Below the pieces are notes generated by a model. That model did not search any database and was not told the DNA's origin. It was given only the letters and a program-made list of their open reading frames with translations. The position numbers and the translations under genes were made by a program. Positions 17,529 to 26,756 of a stretch of DNA of 60,542 nt are shown here, piece by piece; within the stretch, counting starts at the first letter, position 1, and each line of letters starts with the position of its first letter. Origin of the DNA: Flavobacteriales bacterium (GTDB lineage Bacteria > Bacteroidota > Bacteroidia > Flavobacteriales_E > Vicingaceae); contig CAJPFH010000001.1 in NCBI GenBank assembly GCA_905339165.1, positions 1 to 60,542 on the forward strand. Reading direction: 5' to 3'.

Positions 17529-19160
17529 TTATTCTTCACTTAAAAAGGGATAACGGTAATCGGTAGGCGGAATAAAGGTTTCTTTGATGGTACGTGGAGA
17601 CACCCAACGCAATAAATTTATTTTAGCTCCGGCTTTATCGTTTGTACCCGAACCTCTGGCTCCTCCAAAAGGTTGTTGTCCTACTACCGCACCTGTAGGT
17701 TTATCGTTTATATAAAAATTTCCGGCACAATTTTTAAGTTTTTTAGTAGCCAGTTCTATGGCATAACGGTCCTGAGCAATGATAGCACCGGTTAATGCAT
17801 ACGGAGAACTTTGGTCAACCAGATTGAGTGTTTCTTCAAATTTATTTTCATCATAAATATAAACCGAAAGAATAGGGCCAAAGAGTTCTTCGCACATGGT
17901 TACATAATGCGGGTCTTTACAAAGCAGTATGGTCGGCTCAATAAAATAACCTTCCGATTTGTCGTATTTTCCGCCTGCAATAATTTCTACATTTGAGTCT
18001 TTTCTGGCATTTCCAATATAGGCAGATAATTTATCAAAGGATTTTTCGTCAATTACTGCGTTAATAAAATTCGAAAAATCCTCACTAGGTCCCATCTTCA
18101 TACTTTTTAAATCGGTTAAAACCAATTGTTTTACTTCACTCCATAAGTTAGAAGGAATGTAAGCTCTGGAAGCAGCGGAACATTTTTGTCCTTGGTATTC
18201 AAAGGCTCCACGCGAAATGGCTGTAGCCACCACAGAGGCTTCGGCTGTAGGGTGTGCTACAATAAAATCTTTTCCGCCTGTTTCGCCTACAATGCGGGGG
18301 TATGAACGGTAGGTGTGTATGTTATTCCCAATGGTTTTCCAAATGTTCTGAAATACTTCGGTAGAACCTGTAAAGTGTATTCCTGCAAAATCGGGATGCG
18401 AAAATATAACATCGGCTGCATCGGGTCCTGATGGGTAAATAAGATTTATTACTCCATCGGGCACTCCGGCCTTTCTGAATATTTCCATTAAAACATTGGC
18501 AGAATACACTTGTGTATTGCTGGGTTTCCATACAACTGTATTTCCCATCATGGCACAAGAGGTAGGTAAATTTCCGGCAATGGCTGTAAAGTTAAAAGGG
18601 GTAAGAGCATATATAAATCCTTCTAAAGGCCTCCATTCTATACGGTTCCATATTCCGGGCGATGAAATGGGTTGCTCGTTATATATTTCCTGCATAAAAT
18701 GAACATTAAAACGAAGGAAGTCTATTATTTCGCAAGCACTGTCAATCTCGGCCTGAAAAGCACTTTTGCTTTGACCTAACATGGTAGCTGCATTTAATTT
18801 AGCACGGTATGGTCCTGCAATTAAATCGGCTGCTTTTAAAAAAATAGAAGCTCTGTGCTCCCACGAAAGATTTGCCCATTTTTCTTTAGCCTCCAGTGCC
18901 GCATCAATGGCTTGTTTTACGTGTATTTTATCACTTTTATAAAAAAATCCAAGGGTATGTTTGTGGTTATGCGGAGGGGCTAATCGTACTTTTTTATCGC
19001 TGCGAATTTCCTTGCCCCCAATGTACATAGGAATATCAACTTCAGAATTGCGAAGCTGTGTAAGCATATTTTTAAGTTCTTTTCTTTCGGTAGTTCCGGG
19101 AGCGTACGTTTTTACGGGTTCGTTAATGGGGTTTGGTACTTTATATATTCCTTTCGGCAT
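17529..19160 (-). CDS. pruA: L-glutamate gamma-semialdehyde (1-pyrroline-5-carboxylate) dehydrogenase
   Basis: 543 residues, the length of the stand-alone P5C dehydrogenase branch of the aldehyde dehydrogenase superfamily. It oxidises glutamate semialdehyde to glutamate with NAD+, the last step of proline and ornithine catabolism. Visible motifs are FNFTAIAGNLP (189-199), VVWKPSN with the cofactor-binding lysine 212, HFTGSTEVF (262-270), the general-base glutamate in GETGGKDF (E293) and the nucleophile in YQGQKCSAASRAYIP (C327). The C-terminal QPFGGARGSGTNDKAG is also typical of P5C dehydrogenases. rocD, which makes its substrate from ornithine, lies about 22 kb away in this window. A TAACTTCG element sits 26 bases before the start. 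Confidence 0.93.
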   Translation of the reverse strand: MPKGIYKVPNPINEPVKTYAPGTTERKELKNMLTQLRNSEVDIPMYIGGKEIRSDKKVRLAPPHNHKHTLGFFYKSDKIHVKQAIDAALEAKEKWANLSWEHRASIFLKAADLIAGPYRAKLNAATMLGQSKSAFQAEIDSACEIIDFLRFNVHFMQEIYNEQPISSPGIWNRIEWRPLEGFIYALTPFNFTAIAGNLPTSCAMMGNTVVWKPSNTQVYSANVLMEIFRKAGVPDGVINLIYPSGPDAADVIFSHPDFAGIHFTGSTEVFQNIWKTIGNNIHTYRSYPRIVGETGGKDFIVAHPTAEASVVATAISRGAFEYQGQKCSAASRAYIPSNLWSEVKQLVLTDLKSMKMGPSEDFSNFINAVIDEKSFDKLSAYIGNARKDSNVEIIAGGKYDKSEGYFIEPTILLCKDPHYVTMCEELFGPILSVYIYDENKFEETLNLVDQSSPYALTGAIIAQDRYAIELATKKLKNCAGNFYINDKPTGAVVGQQPFGGARGSGTNDKAGAKINLLRWVSPRTIKETFIPPTDYRYPFLSEE

Positions 19161-19185
19161 GGTTATTTGTTTTAAATTTGTTGGG

Positions 19186-19217
19186 CGAAGTTACTAAGTT
19201 TGGATAGAATGAAACAA
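19186..19217 (-). promoter_or_regulatory. Predicted pruA promoter
   Basis: On the minus strand, TTG (19217-19215) is followed after 21 bases by TAACTTCG (19193-19186), one base from the TAnnTTTG consensus. The predicted transcript would carry a leader of about 20 bases before the pruA ATG at 19160. Confidence 0.5.
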
Positions 19218-19249
19218 TGCTTTTGATTGCAAAAAATAATTTTTATTGA

Positions 19250-20077
19250 ATGTCTAATCAGGTTGCATTAAACAAGCAAAAGGTTTATTTAACAGTTTGT
19301 GCAGTGCTGTTATGCCTCTTTAGTTTTGCACAGCAACATTGCTCTATAACCAATATTCCTTTTGAAGGAGGAGAAAAGATTACCTACGATATATACTACA
19401 ATTGGCATTTTATATGGACCCATGCAGGCGAGGTTTATTTTAAAGTTGATTCCACTACATTCTATAAAAAAAAAGTTTTTCATTTTTACAGCTATGGAAC
19501 TACGTATAAAAAATACGATTGGATTTTTAAGGTTCGCGATACGTACCAATCCTATGCCGATTTTTATTCCTTAAAACCTTACTGGTTTAAGCGTGTAGTA
19601 AACGAAGGCTCTGATTATTTGTTTAATGAGTATTGGTTTAATTATTATAACGGTAAAGCATATACTTTTTCTAAAAAAAATAAATTGCCTTTGCAAAAAG
19701 ATAGTTCATCTTTTACACCCTGCACCTTTGATGTACTAACTATGGTTTATTACGCCCGCACAATTGATTTTGAAAAATGTAAACACAATGATACAATCCC
19801 TATTAAACTTTTTATAGAAGAAAAAGAATACCAAACATATATCCGTTATTTAGGAAAAGAAGAAATTAAAACCCGTTCTGAAGAAACTTATTTATGCTAC
19901 AAGTTTAAACCATTATTAATAGAAGGTACATTGTTTAAAGGAGGAGAAGGAATGACCGTATGGGTTACGGCCGATAAAAATAAAATTCCGGTTTTGATAG
20001 AATCCGAAATTTTAGTAGGCTCTATTAAGGCATACTTAAAACACTCAGAGGGGTTGAAATATCAAATGGCACGTTAA
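19250..20077 (+). CDS. DUF3108 domain-containing secreted protein
   Basis: 275 residues. A signal peptide (about 1-28; hydrophobic VYLTVCAVLLCLFSFA then QQ) is followed by the DUF3108 block: FEGGEKITYDIYYNWHFIWTHAGEV, a string of beta strands such as YKKYDWIFKVRDTYQSY, and the C-terminal GGEGMTVWVTADKNKIPVLIE. DUF3108 proteins are periplasmic or outer-membrane-facing beta-sheet proteins of unknown function, common in Bacteroidota. The gene is alone and ends three bases from the convergent TonB-dependent receptor, so no operon context helps to place it. Confidence 0.85.
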   Translation: MSNQVALNKQKVYLTVCAVLLCLFSFAQQHCSITNIPFEGGEKITYDIYYNWHFIWTHAGEVYFKVDSTTFYKKKVFHFYSYGTTYKKYDWIFKVRDTYQSYADFYSLKPYWFKRVVNEGSDYLFNEYWFNYYNGKAYTFSKKNKLPLQKDSSSFTPCTFDVLTMVYYARTIDFEKCKHNDTIPIKLFIEEKEYQTYIRYLGKEEIKTRSEETYLCYKFKPLLIEGTLFKGGEGMTVWVTADKNKIPVLIESEILVGSIKAYLKHSEGLKYQMAR

Positions 20078-20079
20078 AA

Positions 20080-22626
20080 TTAAAATTCGAAATGGAGTTT
20101 TACATTGAGTTGGCGAGAGGTAAGGTAATTAGGTACAGCATACGTGCGGTTAGAAATATCTTTTACCCATAAGTACGATATGGTATTATTAATTTGTAAT
20201 AAATTAAACACTTCCACACTAGCCCATATCGATTTAAATTTTTTGAAAGGGTTTTTGCTACCCTCTTTCCACTTTTTACCTTCTTTTAATAAATCGTATG
20301 AAAATCCTAAATCTACCCTGCGGTAAGGAGGCATACGCAATGTATCTTTATATCTTTCGTAGCTAGGAGGGCCAAAGGGTAATCCGCTACCAAAGAAAAG
20401 GGTAAGATACATTTTCAAACTAGGCAGGCCCGGTAAATAATCTTGAAAAAACAAACTAAAATTTACACGTTGGTCGGTAGGGCGTGGTATGTATCCCGGT
20501 TTGGTTATTACGCTATCGGTTACAACATTGTTTAGTGTGTAACCTTTAATAATTTTTTCTCCATCGCTATTGTAGTAATCTACATAATAGTCATCGGTAA
20601 TATCTTCTTGAGTTTTCATAACAGAAAGACTTGCCCAAGAATCAACCCCTTTTACAAACTCTCCGTTTATTTTAAAATCAATACCGGTAGCATATGCGTT
20701 GGCGTTATTTTTGGCGTAATATCGAATACGCACATTGTCTAACTCGTATGGTATAACATTGTTCAGTAACTTATAATAAAGTTCGGTGGTCCATTTAAAA
20801 GGGCGATTCCACGCCCTAAAATTTTGATCGCTTCCCAATACAAAATGAATGGATTGCTGGGCTTTAATTTCTTTATTCAGTGTGCCATCAAAGTTTCGTA
20901 GTTCGCGGTAAAAAGGGGGTTGATAGTAAAATCCGGTAGAAAACCTGAAAAGAAAATCTTTTTTCCAGTTTGGTTTTAACGATAGAGTAGAGCGGGGACT
21001 AAACACGGCTTCGTTATTAAAATCCCAGTAATTGGCACGTACACCAGCTGTGAGGGTTATTTTAGCCGAATCGGAAGTTTCCCACCTCCAAGCTTGTTGA
21101 AGGTAAGCAATTCCTCGGTTAGATTGCATCGTAATATTGGTTTTTAAAACGTATGGAAAAATAATTTCTTGTTCGGGCTGTAATTCCGGCTTTGTGTATC
21201 CGACCGAATCGGGAGGATGTGGAATAGAAAACCCTGCCGAGTCGAGCATATTCCACTCATTTAATTCATCGTTTATTTGCTCGTGTTGAAATTTTATTCC
21301 CCAATCGAGTGTGCGGTTTCTTTTGTTTAGTTTTCCTTTATGCTCCACGTTGCCAACGCGGGCATCGAGGTAGTTGCGGGCATGTTGCAGAAATCCGCCT
21401 ACACCACGATTAAAGGCAACATCACCAAAATTATCCTTACTTAAATCGCGTTCTAGTTCATCTATCAGATAATATCCATCAATGTCAAATGTTTCTTCTT
21501 CAAAAGAAACAAAGGTTGATGTAATGAACTTCAGAGTAAGATCTTTGTTGGGTTTCCAGGTGTTGGTTACCGCACCAAAATAGGTTTCAAAGCGGTCGAA
21601 CTCTTGTCCTTCAAAGTAAATACTTAAACGCAAGGCCTGATTGATAGTACCAAACTCGGTTTGCCTGCTTTTAGGTATAAATTTGTAATGATTACGAGCT
21701 GCATTTCCTAAAAAAGAGATTTCCCATTTCTCGCTAATATCGTAGGTAAGGTACGTTTGTAAATCAAAAAAAGTGGGTTTATAATCTCCATCGGTATCTA
21801 AACTTTTTAAAATGTATTGGTTGCTGCGGTAGCGTATGCCGGTAATATGTGTAAAGCGGTGATTACCCGGAGAACCTTCCAAGTGGAAACTTCCTCCTTG
21901 CAGAGTAAGGGTTGCCGAACCTGCTGTTTCTAGTGGTTCTTTGTATTTTACATCGAGTACCGAGGAAAGTTTATCGCCATATTTTGCATCAAAACCTCCG
22001 GCAGAGAAACTTACAGATTCTACCATGCCCGGATTAATAAAACTAAGGCCTTCTTGTTGCCCGGAGCGGACTAAAAAGGGGCGGTAAATTTCTACATCGT
22101 TTACATAAATCAGGTTTTCATCAAAATTTCCTCCACGCACCGAATATTGAGAACTAAGTTCGTTGTTTGAAGAAACTCCCGGAAGGGTTTTTAATATTGC
22201 TTCAAAGCTGCCCGAGGGAGAAGCAATTTTATTTACCAACTTTGGATTGATGGTTTGCATATTGGTGCCACGATTTTTTTCCTCTTCAATGGTAAGTTCG
22301 GGCAGTATAATATTTGATTTTTCCATTTCAAAAATTAGTTGTTTTTTTGTGCCAGGAGGCAGATTAAAAGTTTGTTTAATAGGGTTAAATCCTATAAAAC
22401 TCAAAACAATAGTAATATCGGTATTGGCAGGAATAGAAAGGCTGAAGTATCCATTGGCATCACTTGTGGTACCACCCGGTTTTCCGAATACGGAAACAGA
22501 AGCCCCTTCTATAGGTTCTCCATTTTTTGTTTTTATGGTTCCGCTAATACTGGCCTTTTGCTGTGCCAATAAAACAGAGGGTAACAGAGCGAATAGTAAA
22601 ATGTATTTTTGAAAGAAAACGGGCAT
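20080..22626 (-). CDS. TonB-dependent receptor with N-terminal carboxypeptidase-regulatory-like domain
   Basis: 848 residues from ATG 22626; a start three codons earlier is possible but lies in the predicted -7 element. After the signal peptide (ILLFALLPSVLLAQ), a CarboxypepD_reg-like beta domain runs to about residue 105 (ISGTIKTKNGEPIEGASVSV, GGTTSDANGYFSLSI). The plug domain shows QYSVRGGNFDENLIYVNDVEIYRP and GGFDAKYGDKLSSVLDVKY. The remainder is a 22-strand-type barrel ending in NVKLHFEF with a terminal aromatic residue. Such receptors import ligands across the outer membrane using TonB energy. No SusD partner gene is adjacent, so this is not a classical SusCD pair, and the ligand is unknown. 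Confidence 0.9.
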   Translation of the reverse strand: MPVFFQKYILLFALLPSVLLAQQKASISGTIKTKNGEPIEGASVSVFGKPGGTTSDANGYFSLSIPANTDITIVLSFIGFNPIKQTFNLPPGTKKQLIFEMEKSNIILPELTIEEEKNRGTNMQTINPKLVNKIASPSGSFEAILKTLPGVSSNNELSSQYSVRGGNFDENLIYVNDVEIYRPFLVRSGQQEGLSFINPGMVESVSFSAGGFDAKYGDKLSSVLDVKYKEPLETAGSATLTLQGGSFHLEGSPGNHRFTHITGIRYRSNQYILKSLDTDGDYKPTFFDLQTYLTYDISEKWEISFLGNAARNHYKFIPKSRQTEFGTINQALRLSIYFEGQEFDRFETYFGAVTNTWKPNKDLTLKFITSTFVSFEEETFDIDGYYLIDELERDLSKDNFGDVAFNRGVGGFLQHARNYLDARVGNVEHKGKLNKRNRTLDWGIKFQHEQINDELNEWNMLDSAGFSIPHPPDSVGYTKPELQPEQEIIFPYVLKTNITMQSNRGIAYLQQAWRWETSDSAKITLTAGVRANYWDFNNEAVFSPRSTLSLKPNWKKDFLFRFSTGFYYQPPFYRELRNFDGTLNKEIKAQQSIHFVLGSDQNFRAWNRPFKWTTELYYKLLNNVIPYELDNVRIRYYAKNNANAYATGIDFKINGEFVKGVDSWASLSVMKTQEDITDDYYVDYYNSDGEKIIKGYTLNNVVTDSVITKPGYIPRPTDQRVNFSLFFQDYLPGLPSLKMYLTLFFGSGLPFGPPSYERYKDTLRMPPYRRVDLGFSYDLLKEGKKWKEGSKNPFKKFKSIWASVEVFNLLQINNTISYLWVKDISNRTYAVPNYLTSRQLNVKLHFEF

Positions 22627-22632
22627 GGCTGC

Positions 22633-22665
22633 CAAAAGTACCTAAATTTAAAAATGTATATACAA
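22633..22665 (-). promoter_or_regulatory. Predicted promoter of the TonB-dependent receptor
   Basis: On the minus strand, TTG (22665-22663) precedes by 22 bases a perfect -7 element TACTTTTG (22640-22633). The predicted transcription start is close to 22628, so the mRNA would have almost no leader before the ATG at 22626. This argues against the ATG at 22635. Confidence 0.5.
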
Positions 22666-22736
22666 TTAAAAAGAATAGTATATAAAACAACAAATGCATC
22701 GTATTATTGTGCTTGTAAACAATAAGCGGTAATTAA

Positions 22737-23198
22737 ATGAAAGGAATTTTTAATGTAAGGGTGTACGCCATTATAATAAACCAGGCCAACGAAGTATTAC
22801 TTACCGATGAGCACCGTTTTGGTACATCTTTCACAAAATTTCCAGGAGGAGGTTTAGAATATGGCGAGGGATTAAAAGATGGATTAATTAGAGAAATAAG
22901 AGAGGAGTTGAATACAGAGGTTTGTTCTATGCAACATTTCTATACCACCGATTTTTTTCAGCCTTCGGTTTTTCATGAAAACCAACAAATAATAAGTGTT
23001 TATTACCGTGTTAATTTGAATAATTATTCACATATTCAAACACAAGATGAACCCTTTTGTTTTCAACAAGGAGCAAAAGAATTTGCACAAGAATTTCGCT
23101 GGAAAAAAATAACGGAGTTTTCACCAAATGATGTAAGTTTTCCGATAGATAAGTATGTGGCCAATCTTATTGTAGCCGCTAACACACACCGCCTGTAA
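22737..23198 (+). CDS. NUDIX hydrolase
   Basis: 153 residues. The Nudix box spans about residues 38-60 (GGLEYGEGLKDGLIREIREELN) and matches GX5EX7REUXEEXGU except that the last glycine is asparagine. E53, E56 and E57 can bind the catalytic metal. The family hydrolyses nucleoside diphosphates linked to another moiety; the substrate cannot be read from the sequence. The gene is monocistronic, between the divergent TonB receptor and the M16 protease gene. Confidence 0.88.
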   Translation: MKGIFNVRVYAIIINQANEVLLTDEHRFGTSFTKFPGGGLEYGEGLKDGLIREIREELNTEVCSMQHFYTTDFFQPSVFHENQQIISVYYRVNLNNYSHIQTQDEPFCFQQGAKEFAQEFRWKKITEFSPNDVSFPIDKYVANLIVAANTHRL

Positions 23199-23272
23199 AA
23201 GAATAACACCATTGGTGTATTATCTTTATCCGTTTTATTTTTATTTTATATATTCGCAGAAAACTAATAAAT

Positions 23273-24595
23273 ATGTATAAAAACTCCGCACTGTTCTTTG
23301 CATTCTTTTTTTTAGGGTTTATAGCCTTTTCGCAAAAGAAGAATGAGATTAAATTTGTTCGCTACAAACTAGATAATGGTTTACAGGTTATTTTACATCA
23401 GGATAATACTACTCCCATTGTAGCGGTATCTATTATGTACCATGTAGGTTCTAAAAACGAAAATCCGAACCGAACCGGCTTTGCTCATTTTTTTGAACAT
23501 TTGCTTTTTGAAGGTTCAGAAAATATTGCCCGAGGCGAGTTTTCTAAAATAGTAGAAAATGCAGGAGGTACTTTAAATGCGAATACTTCGAGCGACCGAA
23601 CTTATTACTATGAAATTCTTCCATCGAACCAATTGGAATTAGGTTTATGGCTAGAATCAGAAAGACTGATGCATGCCAAAGTAGAGAAAGAAGGAATAGA
23701 AACCCAACGTCAGGTGGTAAAAGAAGAAAAAAGAATGCGTGTAGATAACCAACCCTACGGAAGCGTATTTGCTGAAGTAATGAAACGAGCTTACACGGTA
23801 CATCCGTACAATTGGGTACCCATTGGCTCTATGGAACATCTAGACGCGGCAGCTGAAGAAGACTATGTTAATTTTTATAAAACCTATTATGTGCCCAATA
23901 ACGCCATTCTTTCTATTGCCGGAGATATAAACATTGAAAATGCCAAAAAACTAATACAAGCCTATTTTGGGCCAATACCTAAGGGGGGCGAAGTGCCCAG
24001 GCCAAGTATTGTTGAACCGGAAAAAACAGCCGAAGTGCGAGATGTGGTGTACGATAATATTCAACTGCCTGCCGTTATTCAGGCATATCATATACCGGCT
24101 ATGGGAACAAAAGATGCTTATGCAGTGGAAATGCTTAGCACACTTTTGGCCAATGGGCAAAGTTCTCGTTTATATAAATCATTGGTAGATGAGCAGCAAA
24201 AAGCTCTTTATGCCGCCAATTTTCCAATGAATTTAGAGCAACCCGGTTTAATGCTAAATATGGCAATCTGCAATATGGGAGTTACCCCCGAAGATTTGGA
24301 AGCCTCTTTAAATGCAGAAGTTGAAAAAGTGAAAAACGAATTAATTAGTGATTTGGAATTTCAGAAATTAAAAAATCAAATAGAAAATGATTTTGTTTCC
24401 GGGAATTCTACCATGGCTGGTATTGCCGAAGCTCTTGCCAATTACCAAATGTATTATGGCGATGCCAATTTAATTAATACCGAAATAGAACGGTATAACC
24501 TGGTTACCAAAGAAGATATTCAGCAAGTAGCTAAAAAATATCTAACAGAAAAAAATAGGGTAGTGCTTTATTATTTGCCACACCCCGCCAACTAA
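23273..24595 (+). CDS. M16 family zinc metallopeptidase, active subunit
   Basis: 440 residues with a signal peptide (hydrophobic LFFAFFFLGFIAFS then QK). The inverted zinc motif HXXEH is present as HFFEH (72-76) in GFAHFFEHLLFEG. The distal glutamate is expected near VEKEGIETQRQVVKEEKR. The C-terminal half keeps the second M16 fold (GTKDAYAVEMLSTLLANGQSSRLYK, with the conserved R/Y pair). It probably degrades peptides in the periplasm. A second M16 gene lacking the zinc motif follows 23 bases later, so the two likely form a heterodimer of active and regulatory subunits, as in the mitochondrial processing peptidase plan. Confidence 0.92.
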   Translation: MYKNSALFFAFFFLGFIAFSQKKNEIKFVRYKLDNGLQVILHQDNTTPIVAVSIMYHVGSKNENPNRTGFAHFFEHLLFEGSENIARGEFSKIVENAGGTLNANTSSDRTYYYEILPSNQLELGLWLESERLMHAKVEKEGIETQRQVVKEEKRMRVDNQPYGSVFAEVMKRAYTVHPYNWVPIGSMEHLDAAAEEDYVNFYKTYYVPNNAILSIAGDINIENAKKLIQAYFGPIPKGGEVPRPSIVEPEKTAEVRDVVYDNIQLPAVIQAYHIPAMGTKDAYAVEMLSTLLANGQSSRLYKSLVDEQQKALYAANFPMNLEQPGLMLNMAICNMGVTPEDLEASLNAEVEKVKNELISDLEFQKLKNQIENDFVSGNSTMAGIAEALANYQMYYGDANLINTEIERYNLVTKEDIQQVAKKYLTEKNRVVLYYLPHPAN

Positions 24596-24618
24596 AATAA
24601 TTTTTAAAAAGATAGTGT

Positions 24619-26739
24619 ATGAAAAATATATCAAAGGTTGTATTCTTGTTTTTTCTTTTCATTTGTACAGTAACCTCTTATAGCCAAAAAACAACATCAG
24701 CAAGCAAAACAAGTGCATTAAAAATTGACCGGAGTAAAGCCCCTGCTCCGGGGGCAGCACCAAAAATTCAAATCGGAAACTATGAAGCCTTTATGTTAGA
24801 TAACGGCTTAAAAGTAATCGTAGTAGAAAATCATAAATTGCCAAAAATTTCATTTCAGCTAAGTTTAGATATAGATCCTGTTAGGCAAGGCAATGCTGCC
24901 GGGTTATTAAGTGCAACAGGAGAGTTGCTTGCAACCGGAACGACTACCCGAACAAAGGAGCAGATAGATGAAGAAACCGATTTTATAGGAGCCAACTTTT
25001 CTACCAACAGCGAAGGTTTTTTTGCATCGGCTCTTTCTAAGCATACAGAGAAATTACTCGATTTAGTCTCTGATGTAATTTTAAATCCAGCCTTTTCGGC
25101 CGAACAATTAGAAAAAATAAATATGAGAACCCTTTCCGGTTTATCTACAGCAAAAACCGATGCCAGTGCCATGTCGGCCAATGTTGCTAAGGTATTACGC
25201 TACGGAAAACAGCATCCCTACGGAGAAATTACTACCGAAGAAACAGTGAAAAATATTACGGTTGAATTATGTAAGGAATATTATAAAAACTATTTTAAAC
25301 CCAACGCCTCATACCTTGTAATAGTAGGAGACATCACTCCTTCCGAAGCAAAAAAAATGGTGGAAAAATATTTTGGAAAATGGCCCAAAGGCAGTGTTCC
25401 GAAAAATAATTACGAAACACCCAATATACCCTCTTTAAGCAAGGTGGCATTTGTAAACAAGCCAGGAGCGGTTCAGTCTGTCATTACTATTACTTATCCC
25501 GTGGAGTATAAAGTGGGTCAGGAAGATTATATTGCAGCCTCCGTTATGAATAGCATTTTAGGTGGAGGAGGTTTTTCGGCTCGTTTGTTTCAGAATATAA
25601 GAGAAGATAAAGGATACACATACGGAGCTTATTCACAATTATCCAACGATCCGGTAATTGGTTATTTCTCTGCTTCTGCCAGTGTGCGTAATGGAGTAAC
25701 CGATAGTGCCATTGTAGAATTTTTAAAAGAAATGAAAAGAATGCGAGATGAACCGGTAACCGAAAAGGAACTGCAGTCTACCAAAAATTTTATAACTGGG
25801 AGTTTTGCCAGAGGCCTAGAGCAACCGCAAACGATTGCCCGATTTGCCTTGCAAACAGAAAAATATAAATTACCTAAAGATTATTACGCTACTTATTTAG
25901 AAAAACTAAATGCATTAACAGTGGGGGATATACAAAGGGTAGCACAAAAATATATGAAACCGGATAACGCCTATATTTTGGTAGTGGGAAATAAAGATGA
26001 AGTGGCCATAAAACTTAAACCTTTTAGCGCTTCGGGTAAGATTGAGTATTTCGATCATTTTGGAAATGCTGTTTCAGATAGTAAACCTTTACCCAAAGAG
26101 GTAACCGCACAATTTGTAATTGATAATTATATACGCTCTATTGGAGGTTTAAAAGCAATTCATAAAGTGAAAGATATAACTACCAAGTTAGAAGGTTCGG
26201 TACAAGGTATGGATTTACAAATGACTGTGCAACGAAAACAACCCAACAAGTCGCTTACCTCTATCACTGCGGGGGTAATGGTAATTCAAAAACAAGTTTT
26301 TGATGGAGCAAAAGCTTCTGCCAGTGGCATGCAGGGAAACAGAGAAATTACGGGCGAAGAATTAGAAGAACTTCGATTGGAATCTCAACTATTCTTAGAA
26401 ACTAAGTATAACACCTTAGGGTATCAACTCAATTTAATTTCAATTGAAGAAGTAAATGGTGCCGATGCTTATAAGGTAGAAGTGATATCGCCCAAGGGTA
26501 ATAAAACCTACGATTATTTTGATATGAAAACCGGCTTTAAAGTAATGAGTGTAAAAACTAAAAATGTGCCGCAAGCCGGAGGTGAAATAACGGTGAATTC
26601 ATACTTTTCCGAATATAAAGAGGTAAAAGGCATTAAATTCCCTCATCAACTTTCGCAAAGCATGGGTAAACAAGATTTAAAGTGGAAGGTTACATCGGTA
26701 GAATTAAATACAAAGTTAAAAGACGAAATTTTTAAGTAG
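24619..26739 (+). CDS. M16 family peptidase-like protein lacking the zinc motif, with a C-terminal LolA-like domain
   Basis: 706 residues. A signal peptide (KVVFLFFLFICTVTSYSQ) precedes an M16 domain of about 440 residues. At the position of HXXEH the sequence reads GLLSATGELLATGT, so the metal site is lost and this is the non-catalytic subunit. The C-half substrate-binding block is retained (NSILGGGGFSARLFQNIRED, YTYGAYS). After about residue 485 an extra domain of about 220 residues follows (IDNYIRSIGGLKAIHKVKDI, then FDMKTGFKVM and GIKFPHQL). It resembles LolA/LolB-like lipoprotein-sorting folds. The gene is in an operon with the active M16 subunit. Confidence 0.88.
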   Translation: MKNISKVVFLFFLFICTVTSYSQKTTSASKTSALKIDRSKAPAPGAAPKIQIGNYEAFMLDNGLKVIVVENHKLPKISFQLSLDIDPVRQGNAAGLLSATGELLATGTTTRTKEQIDEETDFIGANFSTNSEGFFASALSKHTEKLLDLVSDVILNPAFSAEQLEKINMRTLSGLSTAKTDASAMSANVAKVLRYGKQHPYGEITTEETVKNITVELCKEYYKNYFKPNASYLVIVGDITPSEAKKMVEKYFGKWPKGSVPKNNYETPNIPSLSKVAFVNKPGAVQSVITITYPVEYKVGQEDYIAASVMNSILGGGGFSARLFQNIREDKGYTYGAYSQLSNDPVIGYFSASASVRNGVTDSAIVEFLKEMKRMRDEPVTEKELQSTKNFITGSFARGLEQPQTIARFALQTEKYKLPKDYYATYLEKLNALTVGDIQRVAQKYMKPDNAYILVVGNKDEVAIKLKPFSASGKIEYFDHFGNAVSDSKPLPKEVTAQFVIDNYIRSIGGLKAIHKVKDITTKLEGSVQGMDLQMTVQRKQPNKSLTSITAGVMVIQKQVFDGAKASASGMQGNREITGEELEELRLESQLFLETKYNTLGYQLNLISIEEVNGADAYKVEVISPKGNKTYDYFDMKTGFKVMSVKTKNVPQAGGEITVNSYFSEYKEVKGIKFPHQLSQSMGKQDLKWKVTSVELNTKLKDEIFK

Positions 26740-26756
26740 GGGCTAAAACTAAGCAC

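Noticed and set aside
22163..22612. 149-codon plus-strand open frame antisense to the TonB-dependent receptor
   Set aside because: It lies wholly inside a gene with clear domain matches; its translation is low-complexity with no recognisable motif.
23206..23218. Small inverted repeat ACACCA-T-TGGTGT after the NUDIX gene, considered as a terminator
   Set aside because: The stem is only five or six base pairs with almost no loop and is not followed by a proper T run.
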